From: Branchiostoma floridae
Lineage: Eukaryota; Chordata; Leptocardii; Amphioxiformes; Branchiostomatidae
DNA: 64,000 bases
Reading direction: 5' to 3'
Assembly: GCF_000003815.2 (NCBI RefSeq)
Contig: NC_049992.1
Location: 16,126,019-16,190,018 of the forward strand
Part shown: piece by piece, positions 10,163 to 23,448 of the stretch
How the letters are laid out: each line of letters starts with the position of its first letter
How positions within the stretch are numbered: the stretch's first letter is position 1
Notes under the pieces: model-generated
What the model saw: only the letters and a program-made list of their open reading frames with translations
Database searches by the model: none
Told to the model about the DNA's origin: nothing
Made by a program: the position numbers and the translations under genes

Positions 10163-12228
10163 GCATTATGTTGTGAAAGGTCCAGAGAACTCTCCATATG
10201 AAGGTCAGTAGTTTTACTTTTTAGTATACTCTTTATGCAGTTATACAGATCTTAGGTTTACAAAAAAAATCAGTAAAAGATAGATGATACAAGATTTAAA
10301 GTTAACCTTTTATGTTGCCATATTGCCATTAATGGCACATGTTCCTGTTGATGGAGTATTTTTGGTACTTGCAGCTCTGTTTTGAGTTCCGTGTCATGTT
10401 TACTGTTATTGATCGCAGGCGGGCAGTACCACGGGAAGCTTGTGTTCCCCAGGGAGTTTCCCTTCAAACCTCCCAGTATCTACATGATGACTCCAAACGG
10501 ACGCTTTAAGTGTAATACCAGGTATGTCACAGATGGTGTGTTGACCATAACTTTGTACTGTCACAACTTTTATCTTTTCTAATAGCAAAGTGACCTAATA
10601 GTATCCCTTGTCAATCAGAATTTTATGCTTGTCAGAGGATCTGCTCCACAGTGTAAGGGTGTCTATTGTTTCCAATTTCTTTTTTTTTTAGTGCATCCAA
10701 ATTACACTTGGATGCATGCCTGGCTAAAAACCTGATGTTGATGCTCATTATCATGTCTTTTCCACTCGCTTTAGGTTGTGCCTGTCCATCAGTGACTTCC
10801 ACCCAGACACATGGAACCCTGCTTGGTCTGTGTCTACCATACTCACTGGCCTGCTTAGCTTCATGGTAAGAACTTGGTGAAAACCTTTTCTTGCAGATTG
10901 TGCAAGAATCCTTATCTTGTTCTACAAATTTTACTATAATTGAAATATTATAGAGAAGAACACATATTTTCTGATACAACAGCACGTGAAACTCAAATAC
11001 TGTTGATTAATATATGTTGTAAAATGTTGTTTTAGGTAGGACATCGACATTATGTCCAACAGTCGTAATGTATAACCATTGGCTTTGTTACATTTTGTAG
11101 TTGGAAACAACCCCAACACTTGGCAGTATAAACACATCTGATTATGTGGTAAGTACACCCATTCCTTTGTAGCAACCTGATAGACAAGAAGATTTGCATT
11201 TGCTGTCAGCAATTGCCTGGATTTCTATTTATGCCTGTAAGATAATGATATATTTGAAACATTATTGACATACTGCCATGTTCTAACTTTACATCTGTTA
11301 TAACATGTTATTGTGATAGTAAAATATAGATACTCGTGTTTTTCAGAAAAGACAACTGGCCCTACAGAGTGGACCATACAACCTGAAAGACAGAACTTTT
11401 TGTGAACTCTTCCCAGAAACTTCTGAGGTTTGTGCTTTCACAGTTGTTATTGCATAGTTAGAACAAACTATGTAATGCTTTTTTGTTGTTGAACGTGTGT
11501 TATACAAATGTACATGTTGAGAGAGAGCACCAGGTGTATTACTGCCCAAAATGTCTTTTAAAGCTTGCAGACTAGTTGGCCAATCGATTTACGTGTTATG
11601 TTACAGGGACTTTCAAAGGGACCAAAAATCATTAAACTTTATTTAAAGTAAGACTCTTTTTCGACAACCACAACTTTATTTTCACCAATGTTTTTGTGAC
11701 GGTCTGTCACCTTCCTTATAGGGCAATTCTGACTGGTTCACAGCATCTTTAATTAATGACACCTACATGTATTGCTGCCGAACAATGTGAACCAGTCAGT
11801 ATTGCCCTAAGGAAGCTGACAGTCAGGTACTGAAACATTGGCGATTTGTGGTATTATGAAAACAGTCTCTTGATTTAGTAACATACCAACCTGATGAAAC
11901 TTTTCATGGACCATAATCATGTGGGAAGTCGAGTATACAGAAGGTATATCTTCTATCGTTCTGAAATATTTTCTGTCTTTTGCATCCTCTGCAGGACATA
12001 AGAAGAGATCTTGCCAAAAGGGAAGCAGAACTGACCAGAGCGCACGAGGCAGCGAGTAGCGGAAACTCCTCCGCGGACCCCAGACAAGACAACGGTGGAA
12101 TCCCCAACCCAGCTGGCGCTAATGGCGGCATGATCGGCAGCACGTTGGCCAACATTTTTGTAATCGTAGGATTCGCTGCATTCGCCTACACAGTCAAATA
12201 TGTGTTAAGAACGATGGCGCACCAATGA
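10163..12228 (+). CDS. UBE2J2: Ubiquitin-conjugating enzyme E2 J2 (5' exons missing)
   Basis: Join(10163..10203, 10419..10521, 10775..10865, 11101..11148, 11347..11427, 11995..12228). All junctions are GT/AG and in phase; the first exon begins with the last base of a split codon. ER-membrane E2 of the UBC6 type, used in ER-associated degradation. Exons encode [14 protein letters not shown], then [20 protein letters not shown]...NGRFKCNTR, then the active-site segment [20 protein letters not shown] (catalytic Cys in LCLS; no HPN motif, as usual for this subfamily), then [31 protein letters not shown], and a polar linker. The C-terminus is a tail anchor with [19 protein letters not shown]. Roughly the first 45 residues are absent; they may lie in the gap at 9504-9603 or have gone unrecognised. 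Confidence 0.93.
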
Positions 12229-12297
12229 TGTACAAAGTACCTGTACAGTAGGTAAGGGGGTGGGGGGTTACATGGACAGCATTTAGAAGAAACGTAC

Positions 12298-12466
12298 TAC
12301 AGTCAAACTTGTCCTGAGCAACCACTCAAGGGACTGAGCAAAAATAGTTACTGAGGCCAGTTGGTTGCTCCTGACAAGTTTGTTGGTTGGCAAAAAGGCG
12401 GTTTTCTTATCACAATATATACCTTAGTACCTGTACCAAGTGGTTGCTCGAACAAGTTTGACTGTA
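12298..12466. mobile_element. MITE, Tc1/mariner-like ends
   Basis: Ends are tacagtcaaacttgtcc and its inverted counterpart caagtttgactgta, flanked by TA as in Tc1/mariner insertions. It lies just after the UBE2J2 stop codon, so it is probably in its 3' UTR. The same terminal motif bounds 20447-20933. Confidence 0.65.
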
Positions 12467-14638
12467 CTTGAAGGTAATGGTTGTAGCTAGACCAGTTCAG
12501 TTAGAAACTGTATACTACCACTGGAGGTACACAAAATAGTGTTGTACCAGTAATTAGAATGATGATGACTGTTCCTGTTTTAAATGACATCAAACTCCAA
12601 AGTGTCCATCCTTAGAAGTAAGATGGAAAGAAAATAACAAAAAGGATTTGTTCATTATTATATCCCAAGTTAATCTTTAATTGAGATTGGCAATGTCAAA
12701 GTTTTTTGTCATTTTTGCTGTCATGAGAGGTGAGAAGAATTAGTGACTATTTGCCCATCCTACATTACTGGATCTTAGACAAGTTTTAAATTATACACAG
12801 ATATATACAGCAAGTTTGGATAGCCAAAAAAATATGGTGATGTCTCGGATGATATATGAAAAAAAAAACCATCTCATTGACATCGTTTGCTTTTGGTAAT
12901 TATGAAATCTTCATTGAATCCCTGGTCCTTTGCTTCGACCGTATATTTTATCAATTTTACTTTCTGCATCACAGATACTGGTGTGCTAGTATTTCTCAAT
13001 TTCATTCCTTTGCTTGGATTGATTTTGGGACAAGTACATGTATTCCCCAAATGCAATCCATGATAGGACTGTTGCTTTAGTGTCAAGTATATCCAGATGT
13101 GGAAAAAGCAGATAAACTGTTGTAAAGAGTTAGTAAAACATTGCAAATTGGGCTTTGGATGTGACAAATGTTTGAAAGAGAAATAATATAAGTTAAGCCC
13201 ATTTTTGTAGTCATGGATTTGTCCTGAGGTTTAGAAGGGGACATGGGTTATTGTTAGGATGTTGCAGTATGGACACAGAAAGGACACAACTTCAATGTTC
13301 AATTATTGAGTGACAACAGTACTCTGTTCTGTTAGAACTACAATACACTGCATATGATTTAACCATGCTCTGCATGTAACATGTTATATTCCTGATTATA
13401 TCCTGTACTTGTGATGCTGTACTTTTCTTGCACAATTTATTCTGCCTGTTCTAACATGTATTATTTGTCTTATTATGATAAAATTAATATGGCATGTAAC
13501 ATCAACATTCTTAATTCCACCAGATGCCATCACACCACCACATGAGAAAAATAGATGAATTCAATGTGATTCAAAAAGTTGTACCACTACAGCTTAACTA
13601 ATCCTGGTGTATACACTGAAGATATTTCGGTGTTGAAGACAATCTTGAGAAGGCCTTTATGACGATGTTTTTGTATGTGGCAGTATTTTGGCACCAGGTG
13701 GAATTATGAGAGTTTATGTTACAACTCAAAGCTGCAGTTTTTGTTACTTTCAAGTAAAGAAAGATGATGCAGACTGTATTTTCAGGAGTTTATTTGGTGT
13801 ATTTACATTGCTTCTTCTCCTTGGATATTGGAGTGAAAAACTACAGAACCCCTTAAACACCTTGTTTGTTTTGAGGAACTTCTTGATTGTATGTACAGTA
13901 ATATATTGATGACTTTCAACTTTGCTCAAAAATATACCCGGAGAAGTGTGCTTTCACAGTCCCTTGTCATTTGTACAGTAGATTCAAAAGCTCGGAGATC
14001 TACAATTGAATGGTCCTATACCCTATAGTAACTATCTTTCCAGTAAGGCTAGAGTTTGTTTTGTTTTGTGACAACTGTCTGAACACCCTGTACACAAAAT
14101 GAAAATGAACATTTCTCTAAAGTCAACAAATTTTCCTATTGCAATAAAACCTAGGAATATACATTGTACCTTAGTACCAGTATCCCAACTGACTTGTAAC
14201 CTTTTATTTGTCCTGCTTGAAAAACAAATGTACCTACTTAAACTCTCATATAAACTCTTTTTTTTAAACTGGAAAATATGTGACACATTTATAATTGGTT
14301 TTTGTTAATTAACGTTCAGCTTACTGGAAAATATATTGTGTTTATGAAGCATTTTTTCAAAGAGTCATTGAATCTAGTTTAAATACATATGTAGTTTCCC
14401 ATATTTTCAAGATGCACCGAAGTGGTGAGTATTAAAGTAGGACCTGGGAATTTTACATCGTGTTGGGAAGTAAAGTTATATATCTTGCAACAATGGTAAT
14501 TGATAAAAAAAGATTTCTACTCGTCAACACCAATATTTTCACCCATACGGAAGCTTATTTAGATGAAACAAAGTGTTGCTGGAAAGGCGATAGCCTGGTA
14601 TCCAAATGTATTTAGCTGCCAAGACCTCTTATAGCCAG
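12467..14638. other. UBE2J2 3' UTR / intergenic
   Basis: A/T-rich, no coding exon recognised. AATAAA at 14143-14148 is one possible polyadenylation signal. Confidence 0.4.
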
Positions 14639-14647
14639 GTATCGAAC

Positions 14648-14937
14648 TAGCCTCCTTCACCGGCGTCTCTGGGAGGGAAGCTTGGCAATTTTTTTTGGGG
14701 GGGAAATTTTTTTTTTTGGGGGGGGGGGGCGGTAGGTTGATTCGCGATTTTTAACCGGGAATTTATGCCGGGAAAGGAATATATGCCGGGGAAGGATATA
14801 CACCGGACAGCTTGTACGGGCTAGGCGAAATTGGCTTCCCAGTACGCGAATCAACCTACCGCCCCCCCCCCCCAAAAAAAATTTCCCCCCCAAAAAAAAA
14901 TTGACAAGCTTCCCAGAGACGCCGGTGAAGGAGGCTA
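14648..14937. mobile_element. Foldback MITE with 9-bp target duplication
   Basis: A 290-bp near-perfect hairpin. The left end is tagcctccttcaccggcgtc and the right end its reverse complement. The arms include poly-G (left) and poly-C (right) runs and meet near 14785-14800. The 9-bp sequence gtatcgaac flanks both sides (14639-14647 and 14938-14946). A 9-bp duplication with long inverted repeats suggests a Mutator-like origin. Confidence 0.85.
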
Positions 14938-15623
14938 GTATCGAACACTGTTGTAGCTGCGAGTCATCTTCCTTTTGCGCAAATAGAGTGAGAAGAAGAA
15001 GAGATTCGGCAGCTATAACAGGTTGGGAGACCACGCTACAAATGCAAAACACACCTCTCATGTGTATTTAAGCACCCCAAAGCAAAGTATATGGCTGGTA
15101 AAACTGCCTGATGAGATGTTCATCATCAGGCTAAGGTAGACTCTCCCATACCGGGTCCTGGAACCATGGCCGAATCACTATGTTTTCGTACCTGTTGGGA
15201 GAAATACATCTGATCAATTACAGAGTACATACTGTTGAGAAGATTAAACTAGATCTATGCATGTAGATAACAGCCGGTTTTTGCTAGTAGTGGGATCAAA
15301 GACGTTATCTACATCAGAGCTTTACAACCATCACTAAACAGAGACGATGGGCGCCATAGGCTTCCTGCAACTTATGATCCCTACTCACCGGGTCACATGA
15401 GCTATCTACATAACTTGACGTCAGGGATTTTTCATTCCCTGACAAAGACTAGCTGATCCAATTTTTGTGTTTGGAAACTACAGTTCAAATTCTTCCAGAA
15501 TTCAAGTAATGTAGGTAAGGTTTTGATGTTTCTATGTAAACGATTAGGATTACCTTAAATAGTAAATTGATTTTTAAAAAGGCGATACGTGAGAAACAAC
15601 ATAAGTGGACGATGATACGTGCA

Positions 15624-18236
15624 TTACTCTATTCCCAGGAGTCTCTTGATGTCCTGGTGCAGCCTGGAGGGGGGAGTCTTGTAACTGTAACGGCGGTACG
15701 GCTGTCCGTCTCGACCAATCAGGAACTTCTCAAAGTTGTACGTGATATCGTTACGCTGAAAAAGAATAGGCCATACACGTCTGTTGTTGCAGTTGTAACA
15801 GCGACACCTAGCTGCAATGTAAAGTATGACCCATCAACAGTATTACCATGAGTAAGGAGACGGATCGATAATTACCTAAACGTTTGTATGCGAGAATGTA
15901 CTAGTTATGTACAAACAAATTTATTAGTTGGTGATTTACCAAGGAGAAGAAAATGTTCATTGGATTGTTTTATGTCTACATATTTCCCCGATCATATCAG
16001 TAATTGCACTTGACATGAACGCTGATGATGAGAGACTAAAGAAACCGACGTCTGTTCCTTGAATTGCTAGAATCCATAATTATATTTCTTTGTAAACTTC
16101 TCCACGTTTGCCTTGTTTGCTCGAGTATCAATGTACTAACGAACCGTTTAACTTACTTTGACTGGGTTCCATGTGATTTCTGACGACTCAGCGACCAGCA
16201 TAGTGTTATCATCGCTGGGGTAGGGTAGTCTGTCTTTCAGGAAGTCGAACACGCGGTGGGTCCGGGACCCGTTCACATCGCACTTCACGAACAATTGGAA
16301 ACTGGGCTGGTGACGGACAACATTCATAAATATACATAACATATCAACATCTAAAGTATACATACTATGGGTCCATCTGCATGCATTTGAAGCCTAATAA
16401 ACGGTTACCTGTGGCGACTATTACATTGCTTTCCCTGCTTACATTACTTGCAGGAAAGTTTTACAACATTGAAGTATTCAGCACCAGGGACAGCATCACG
16501 CTGATGATCGGCCGTCACAACAATGCATAACACTTACACTACAAACCTACAAACAGGACAGGCCTTACAACAGTCATCATGGCTGTTGTATGGTACCAGT
16601 AGGCCTTTGTGTAGGTAAAACACCTACAGTCACGTTAAGGGTAGTTAGTGCCATAACGTAAAACAACTTTCATATGGTATATACTACCATTTCATAGCAC
16701 CATTTAGCTAACTCATTTAAAGTTTGTTCTTTGGATGTGACGCTGTTAGAATACGTCACTAAATTGAGTGCAGGTCCACATTCTTTTTAAATTTCTGTCT
16801 TAAAGAAAACAAAAACAAAGCCTACCTGAAATGGCGGTCCGGGCCGGACGTATCTCAGACACTTCACAATCTCGTCATTCTCAAACGGCTCGCTGTGTCC
16901 GAATTGATTACAGCAGAACGCTAAGATGACCAGGCCGTGTAGGCCGTACAGATGCATCAGGTTGTTTAGCTGTCGGAACAGGAACGTACTAAACGTTACC
17001 GTACAATACGTTGCAAGTGAAGGAATGTGATTCTTCTGATCCATATACAGAAGAGCGCCCAATCAAGACAATATACTACAATCCTTCCGCAGTATTCCAT
17101 CTGTAAAAAAACCTTCGAGTTCAGTACCCTCCGTCTGTACTACTTTTACAGATCTTGCTCAACCCCTAAACGTAGTGGATATTTTGGTGTTAAAGTTTAG
17201 TGTTTCCAAACTTTATTCTGTTGCTTGCGTTTTTGTTATCTTGGCCCTTTTTCGCTGATAAACAACACTGTCCCTTAAAGGTCTCAACCCCACTTATATC
17301 CTTTCACGTCACCCTTAGCTGTATTGATTGATTGTGCTTTCACACGGAAACCTTAAGACATGTGAATGGGCTACAAGAAGTATCCGATACATAAAGATAA
17401 TTGATTACAGCAGTGATAATTGAAAAGGGGTCAATCATAGCATTATCTGCGATATCGATTTAATGACTGTAGGCTACTGTTGGCATTTTGCAGGTTCATG
17501 TACCAATAAATTTCTTTTGTTTCTTTTTTCTTTTTAATAGGGGTAGTATGGTGAAAGTATTCTGAAGCATTCAAATTTCATTGATAATGCATAGTGAAAG
17601 ATAATGCACAGAAATTCGATTACAATAGAATTTTTGTCTAATCCGGATGAATTAAAGGCAAATTTCGTTATAGAGTATGTTCACCACCAAAAGAGCGTAA
17701 CAGGATTGAAATTTAGAACATTAATAGAACAGAACATTAGCAGGGTAAAATTCTTATGATGACAAGGCACAGAACACAGTCACCTTAATTTGTTCCGACA
17801 GTAGAAATCGGAGCACTTGAAACATTACCCGATAAAAGCAAAGCGTTTCAACCAGGTGTGTACATTGTAAACAGAAACGAGAACACCCAAGACTGAACTT
17901 CTATTCCCTAGATAATTTCTATTCCCTATGCACCTTACAATCATATCCTATCGAAATGTGTGGAGTGTTAGCCGTTACCTGAGTGAACTCCCGTGTTGTG
18001 AGGTAGCAGGCTGACGCCACGTTGGTTACCAGGACGACCTTGCCCGTGTAGCGAGAGAAGTGGATGATGTCCCCGGCACCAGCCCCGCTCAGGGCCTGGC
18101 CAGACAGGTCGAAGAAATTGCGGACGTGCTGGGTCGATGTGCTGATGGTGTTGTGGCCCGGACCAGGGCCCGTGATGTTAGCATACACCCAGGATCCGTC
18201 CATCTTTGAGTGGTGGTAATTGTTCATCATTGCCAT
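15624..18236 (-). CDS. Glutathione peroxidase, cysteine type
   Basis: Complement(join(15624..15755, 16157..16306, 16826..16969, 17979..18236)), 227 codons plus stop. All introns are GT/AG at codon boundaries. GPx enzymes reduce peroxides using thiols. Exon 1 has GKVVLVTNVAS-A-C-YLTTREFTQ: the peroxidatic residue is Cys (codon TGC), not selenocysteine (TGA), and the usual Gly after it is Tyr. Exon 2 has LVILAFCCNQFGHSEPFEN, supplying the tetrad Gln in NQFG. Exon 3 has FQLFVKCDVNG. Exon 4 has RNDITYNFEKFLIGRDG, with Asn kept but Tyr where Trp normally completes the tetrad. The chosen ATG is preceded by an in-frame stop; no signal peptide is seen, so it may be cytosolic unless an unseen 5' exon exists. 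Which vertebrate GPx it matches cannot be said. Confidence 0.9.
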
Positions 18237-20446
18237 GCTGGTTGCATCAGTTTACAAAGATGACGATATCCTCAAAATAAATACGATGAGGGACAAAAAC
18301 ACACCTGTGGCAGCTGACGAAAGACCAGATAACCCCAAGCGCGGTCTTAAAAAATAATTTGAAAGTAGACAGCAGTTAAGTTACATAGTGGCCTTAGAGG
18401 TCATCTGATGTTTTTATCTAATAAACAAGTCCTTACGAGTCTTTCACTTCCGATCAACAGTTCTGAAAAGGTTGGTCACGAAAGGCTACGATCCTGGAGA
18501 AAAATAAGCACAATCTCAGACCTGCATCCGACGATCTGCAGATTTCCTCTGAAGACTTGCCTGTCCGGGGTATCCACGGGCGTCCCAAACCTTCAAGACA
18601 GTGATGCCACCTTCATCACAATCTGACAAACAGTCAACAACAAAACCTACAAACGCTTGTAAAAATCTCAGAGGTAGACAGTCTCCAGCTTTTGGACCAT
18701 TTCCAAACACACCCCTCGTCCTCCACTCAGAGCGCTATTTTGTTACTCCCCTGGGTTGTAAGGTATGTTACAGTGTGAAGCCTTCCCAATCCAGTGGAAT
18801 GTTAAATCTTTATGACATGATATGGCGGGTGATGAGAGAACAAAAGCGTGAATACAAAGGAAACGCCATGACAAAGGATATACCATGAATATTTCACGAC
18901 GAACATGAAAGGTTTTTCAGGCATCGCGCTTCATCACTGGATAAAACAATAGGCTTCTGACATTGTATCCGTAGTAACACGTCTATGACGCAAGGTCACT
19001 TTGAAGAATACAAATTAACAGGTTCTTAGTCAAAATTGACGTCAGTCATTTCATACCTGTGCGTTCCTCTGCAGTAGGCTGTTAAACAATGTTACTTTGA
19101 AACTCTACTGTACTACATGATAAAAAATTATGCAAATGACTTTCTGCATGATTTATGCTTGGTTATGTACACCTTTAACTAACTTACACAGGTCACAATG
19201 TTGACAATCCAATCATTCTCACACTAATTATGCAAGACATTTTCACATTAAATATCCAAATTAGAGACTTATTTTATCAATCGGTATCTGCATTTCTTCC
19301 ACCTGTTACAAACTACATGTTACATGTATTTGAGTCCTATAATGGAAAACACTGTAAATTTAGATTTTACTCGTTATTAAGCATGCTGACCACAAATATC
19401 CCGAAACAGACACACAGGCACACCAAAAATATACCTCCATTTTTCATGAAGGTGACAATACATACTAAGCAATTCCTTTTAGGAACAAATCTTGATCATA
19501 ATACTAATCACACAACTTTAGGATCAAGAAATATGACACTGACACCCAACATCTTCATATAGCAATGTTTCTTTTCAAATCATCTTCCTCTGCTACTGGT
19601 ACACGATGTATTTAACACTCAGTTCCATGGAATGTACAGGCAAAAATACTAGTATGTACATGTATAGACTGGCCCGTACTGTTCAACATTATAGTAGGTA
19701 TGTTTTCGCCTGTACTCTTCAACATAGTAGGTATGTTTCTGTAATAGGAAAACTACTATCCTGTAGCAATCTATGACTTACGAACTGCCTAGAAACAATA
19801 TATGGTCTCTATTAAAGTTTATACATATTTATTACGGAATGCTCACTTACAAAGGTGTTACTATAATGGCAAAGGCAGTGTCAGACTGACAGTGTGAAAA
19901 CACAAAGTATTACATGAAAATTAATGCTTGTATATCACCAACCTGATATAACTTTCAAAGTGGATTTTACAGCCATTCATTTCTGACTGTGATTTCATTT
20001 CTACTTATTCAAAAGTTGACAAGTAAATGCAAAACTTTCCACATTCATCTGATAGTTTCATGAACCAAAAGTCACATTTTCAAAAATGTGCCACTGGAAA
20101 TGTAAGACTGCACCGAGGGTTTGTAACTTTGCAACATGTTTTTTTAAACTGCCTTTGAAACATAGAAACAATCAAATCAGAGTCTTATTTTGCTACCTCT
20201 TTTAATAGTACAAAATACTGTAGCTAAAGTAGTCATTCCCACAACTTTATGACTGTAAGTGTTAGAGCCTCCAATATCGCATATCATGGCAGTGAAAGGT
20301 TGTGTGGCTCAATGCTGCTTGTTGTTGTGAGAAACTTTCTTATAAACAGCTACATTTGGCGACTAATTGAGTGCAACAAAAGTAAATGTTTTGTTAAATA
20401 AGCTAAAGACTCTAGGGGCAGTGGGTTGTTTGTGTCTTGTGCATGG
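18237..20446. other. Intergenic between GPx and USP48
   Basis: No gene recognised. It contains the GPx promoter side and A/T-rich DNA. A short imperfect duplication (gtactgttcaacat...tagtaggtatgtttt) lies at about 19670-19740. Confidence 0.4.
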
Positions 20447-20933
20447 TACAGTCAAACCTGTCTATAGCGGCCACCCAAGGGACTGGAGAAATATGGCCAC
20501 CATAGACAGGTGGCCGTTATAGAGAAAAATGTTGATCAATTGACCATGAGCAAGCTACACATGATTTCAGTTCCCACTAATCTTTCTCACCAAGTAACAT
20601 TGTCTCGATCGGTAAATTCACCGACAAAGACTTGCACTTAAATGCTCAAGGCATGCATACCTTCTGCTACCGCCAAAATGACCCTGTCAGGAACTCCAAA
20701 TCCTCGCAAACAATTTCAAACTTGGTGCAGGGTGACATAAGGCTGCAGTATGGTTGCGATAGGCAGTGTTTCTGTATCAACGGGACCGGAAAACGTGTGG
20801 CCGTGGCCGCGTTGGACAGGTGGCCGCTAAGCCTATTTCTTAATCATTACGAATCCAAGGGACCGACAAAAAGTGGCCACTATGGCCAGGTGGCTGCTAT
20901 GCAAAGGTGGCCGCTAATACAGGTTTGACTGTA
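20447..20933. mobile_element. MITE with TACAGTCAAACC ends
   Basis: Left end tacagtcaaacctgtctata and right end ctaatacaggtttgactgta are inverted copies, flanked by TA. Subterminal aggtggccgc/gcggccacc motifs repeat on both arms. No transposase frame. Same terminal family as 12298-12466; a similar single end (acaggtttgactg) occurs near 27233. Confidence 0.75.
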
Positions 20934-21672
20934 CTGGAAGGTTGAGCCCATCCCTCTCCTTCCTCCAGGTGTTTCAATGTACCTTCCAACTGAAGTCAGG
21001 TACCCATTTTTACACCTGAACTGCCAAGTATCAAAGCTATGACCTCTTTACCTTGTGTGAAGTCTAATCACTTGGATACCAACGCCACAAAGTTTGATAA
21101 AGTCAAATATATGATATCATCAGTTTCAAATATATGATATCAACAGTTTCAAATATCAAAGAGTTTGAACAGTGCTGTTTTCATCATAGTCTATTACTAC
21201 ATACAAACTGTCAAATAAGTAATGTCTGAAAACATAGGACTCTTTAGGGCTAGTACTGCAATACACAAATAGCACATGTACCATGGAATAAGACATGAAA
21301 GTATAGACAAGATGCATTTGTCATATATGACCTTAGAGTAAAGGAAAAACATGAGCATAGTAAAAAAATAGAGAAAAATGAACTTTCTAGTATTACACTA
21401 TTGTACATATAACAGTCAACATATTTGCATCTCTTTATTTCTTGTCATGTAAAGGTTTCACCTACTTTCTTGCCATGTCAACATATCATCTATACTGTTG
21501 CACTTTAATGCTATCCTATTAGTTCACAGTCTCTAGGTTATACACATGGAATGACATGTACAAGTTGCAGTTCAAGTCACTGATAGTATCTTTGGCTTTC
21601 CATAGAAAAATAAATCTTGACTCTCTTGACGACAGAGACATCTGAATGCCTGATGGTCTCACCACATAGTTT
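20934..21672 (-). other. USP48 3' UTR region
   Basis: Downstream of the USP48 stop (TGA at 21675-21673). TTTATT on + (AATAAA on -) at 21434-21439 is a candidate polyadenylation signal. A short direct duplication (aaatatatgatatca...agttt) lies near 21106-21155. Confidence 0.45.
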
Positions 21673-23448
21673 TCACCTGACACCCAACAAGCCAGTTCCT
21701 GTAACAAGATAGTGCATGTGAATGAAGAAGGAATCACATCCAACTACGATTGATTTTATCTATAAGCTATGAGTACTGTACTAACAAATAATTTCCTGTC
21801 AAATATCATTTTGATAAATGATGCATACAAAAGCACATATTTGATATTATAACATGCCATTCAACATATAAAAATTTTAGATAAGAAAAACTACCTTTGA
21901 ATCCCTCTTCTGGTACACTTGCTGCAGAAAAACAGAAAGACAGTCAATTTGAGATATTCAACACCAAGGTAGACTCTTTATTGGTGACTAAAGCTTTACT
22001 ATGATTTCAATTCTCTATGCATACTGTGGTCCACAGTTTTGGTAAGGGCCTAGTCACAAACATCACATAATCATTGTTAGGATAGGTATGTTCTGCAGTC
22101 TTTTTATAAAAAAGGCTGTCTTACACCCTTGTTGGCAGTTAGTTTTGTCATTAAATTTTACTGCATGAAAATTATATGATGGCCAATGACAAATATGACC
22201 GCACCTTGACAACAGTTGGGTGACAGTTTCGAAAAGTGTACCACTGAATCATAACAAACCTTTAGCAAAGTCTTCAATCATCATGGGGTCCTCGACAGGT
22301 TCGTCCACCTTCAGGAGCAGAACGCTGCCTGGTATGACGTCCAGACTGCCCAGGGTGGCCACGTCGTCCACCAGCATGCGCCCGTTCAAAATGAGGTGTT
22401 GGTCAAATGGAGCCACAGAGAAGGCATTCATGACCTGCAGAAATACAGTTTTAGTTTTTACAAACATTTAAAACTACTAACATAAAACTACTTAATATGT
22501 AGTACTGTAAATGCATTTAAGTTTGCGGGGATTTAATTTCGCGGTAGCGGGAAAAAGGACTTTTCGCGGTGGTTTTAAGTTCGCGGTAACACCATAGACT
22601 GCAGTCTAATACTATAATAGAAAAATGTTCGCAGTGGTTTTAAGTTCGCGGTGAAGTGGTAACCGCGAAAACCGCGAACATTTATCCACCGCAAACATTT
22701 CTGCATTTACAGTATCTGAAGAAGATCCATGATAGCTATTGTCAAGGAATATGAGCATGAGTGGTTTACTTTTAGTTTACTACAGAATCTAGACACAAAT
22801 GATCTTTTGATAAAAAGACGAAAACATCCTGATTTAACTAAACATGTGTCATGACAAAAACTGCAAAACAACGACACTTCGNNNNNNNNNNNNNNNNNNN
22901 NNNNNNNNNNNNNNNNNNNNNNNNNNNNNNNNNNNNNNNNNNNNNNNNNNNNNNNNNNNNNNNNNNNNNNNNNNNNNNNNNNNNNNNNNNNNNNNNNNNN
23001 NNNNNNNNNNNNNNNNNNNNNNNNNNNNNNNNNNNNNNNNNNNNNNNNNNNNNNNNNNNNNNNNNNNNNNNNNNNNNNNNNNNNNNNNNNNNNNNNNNNN
23101 NNNNNNNNNNNNNNNNNNNNNNNNNNNNNNNNNNNNNNNNTTTAGCAGCTGAAGTAATGATAATACCTTTTATTTATCATTTACAACATTAAATTTTTCC
23201 AAATATGAAATTATGTCAAGTTTCTGAAAAAAAATTAATGAGTACTAAAAAGTATTGAAAAGTATTAGCAATGATTATCTTACCTGAATCTTGAGGTCGC
23301 GTAACGTCTGTCCAGATGAGATGGTGAACTGTTTCTCCCCCCGTGTGCGTCGGTGGCGCGAGCTGCGCCGCACCTGGTTGATGCTTGCAGCAGCCGTGCA
23401 GTTTGCTGTGACTTCCTTGGCTATTTTCCTCTTCTTAACAGTGTTCAT
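21673..23448 (-). CDS. USP48: USP48 ubiquitin-like domain and C-terminus (exons 28-31)
   Basis: Exon 23448-23284 is basic ([22 protein letters not shown]) and leads into LRDLKIQ. Exon 22434-22260 gives [18 protein letters not shown] and [20 protein letters not shown], the C-terminal ubiquitin-like fold. Exons 21921-21895 and 21698-21673 give EEGFKG and TGLLGVR-stop. The two last exons are only 27 and 26 bases long and are recoverable only by homology. Confidence 0.9.

Noticed and set aside
14657-15061. 134-codon - strand frame with PPPPKKK stretches
   Set aside because: It is created by the C/A-rich arm of the foldback MITE.
17979-18236. Selenocysteine codon in the GPx
   Set aside because: The active-site codon is TGC (Cys), so no SECIS element is required; none was sought further.
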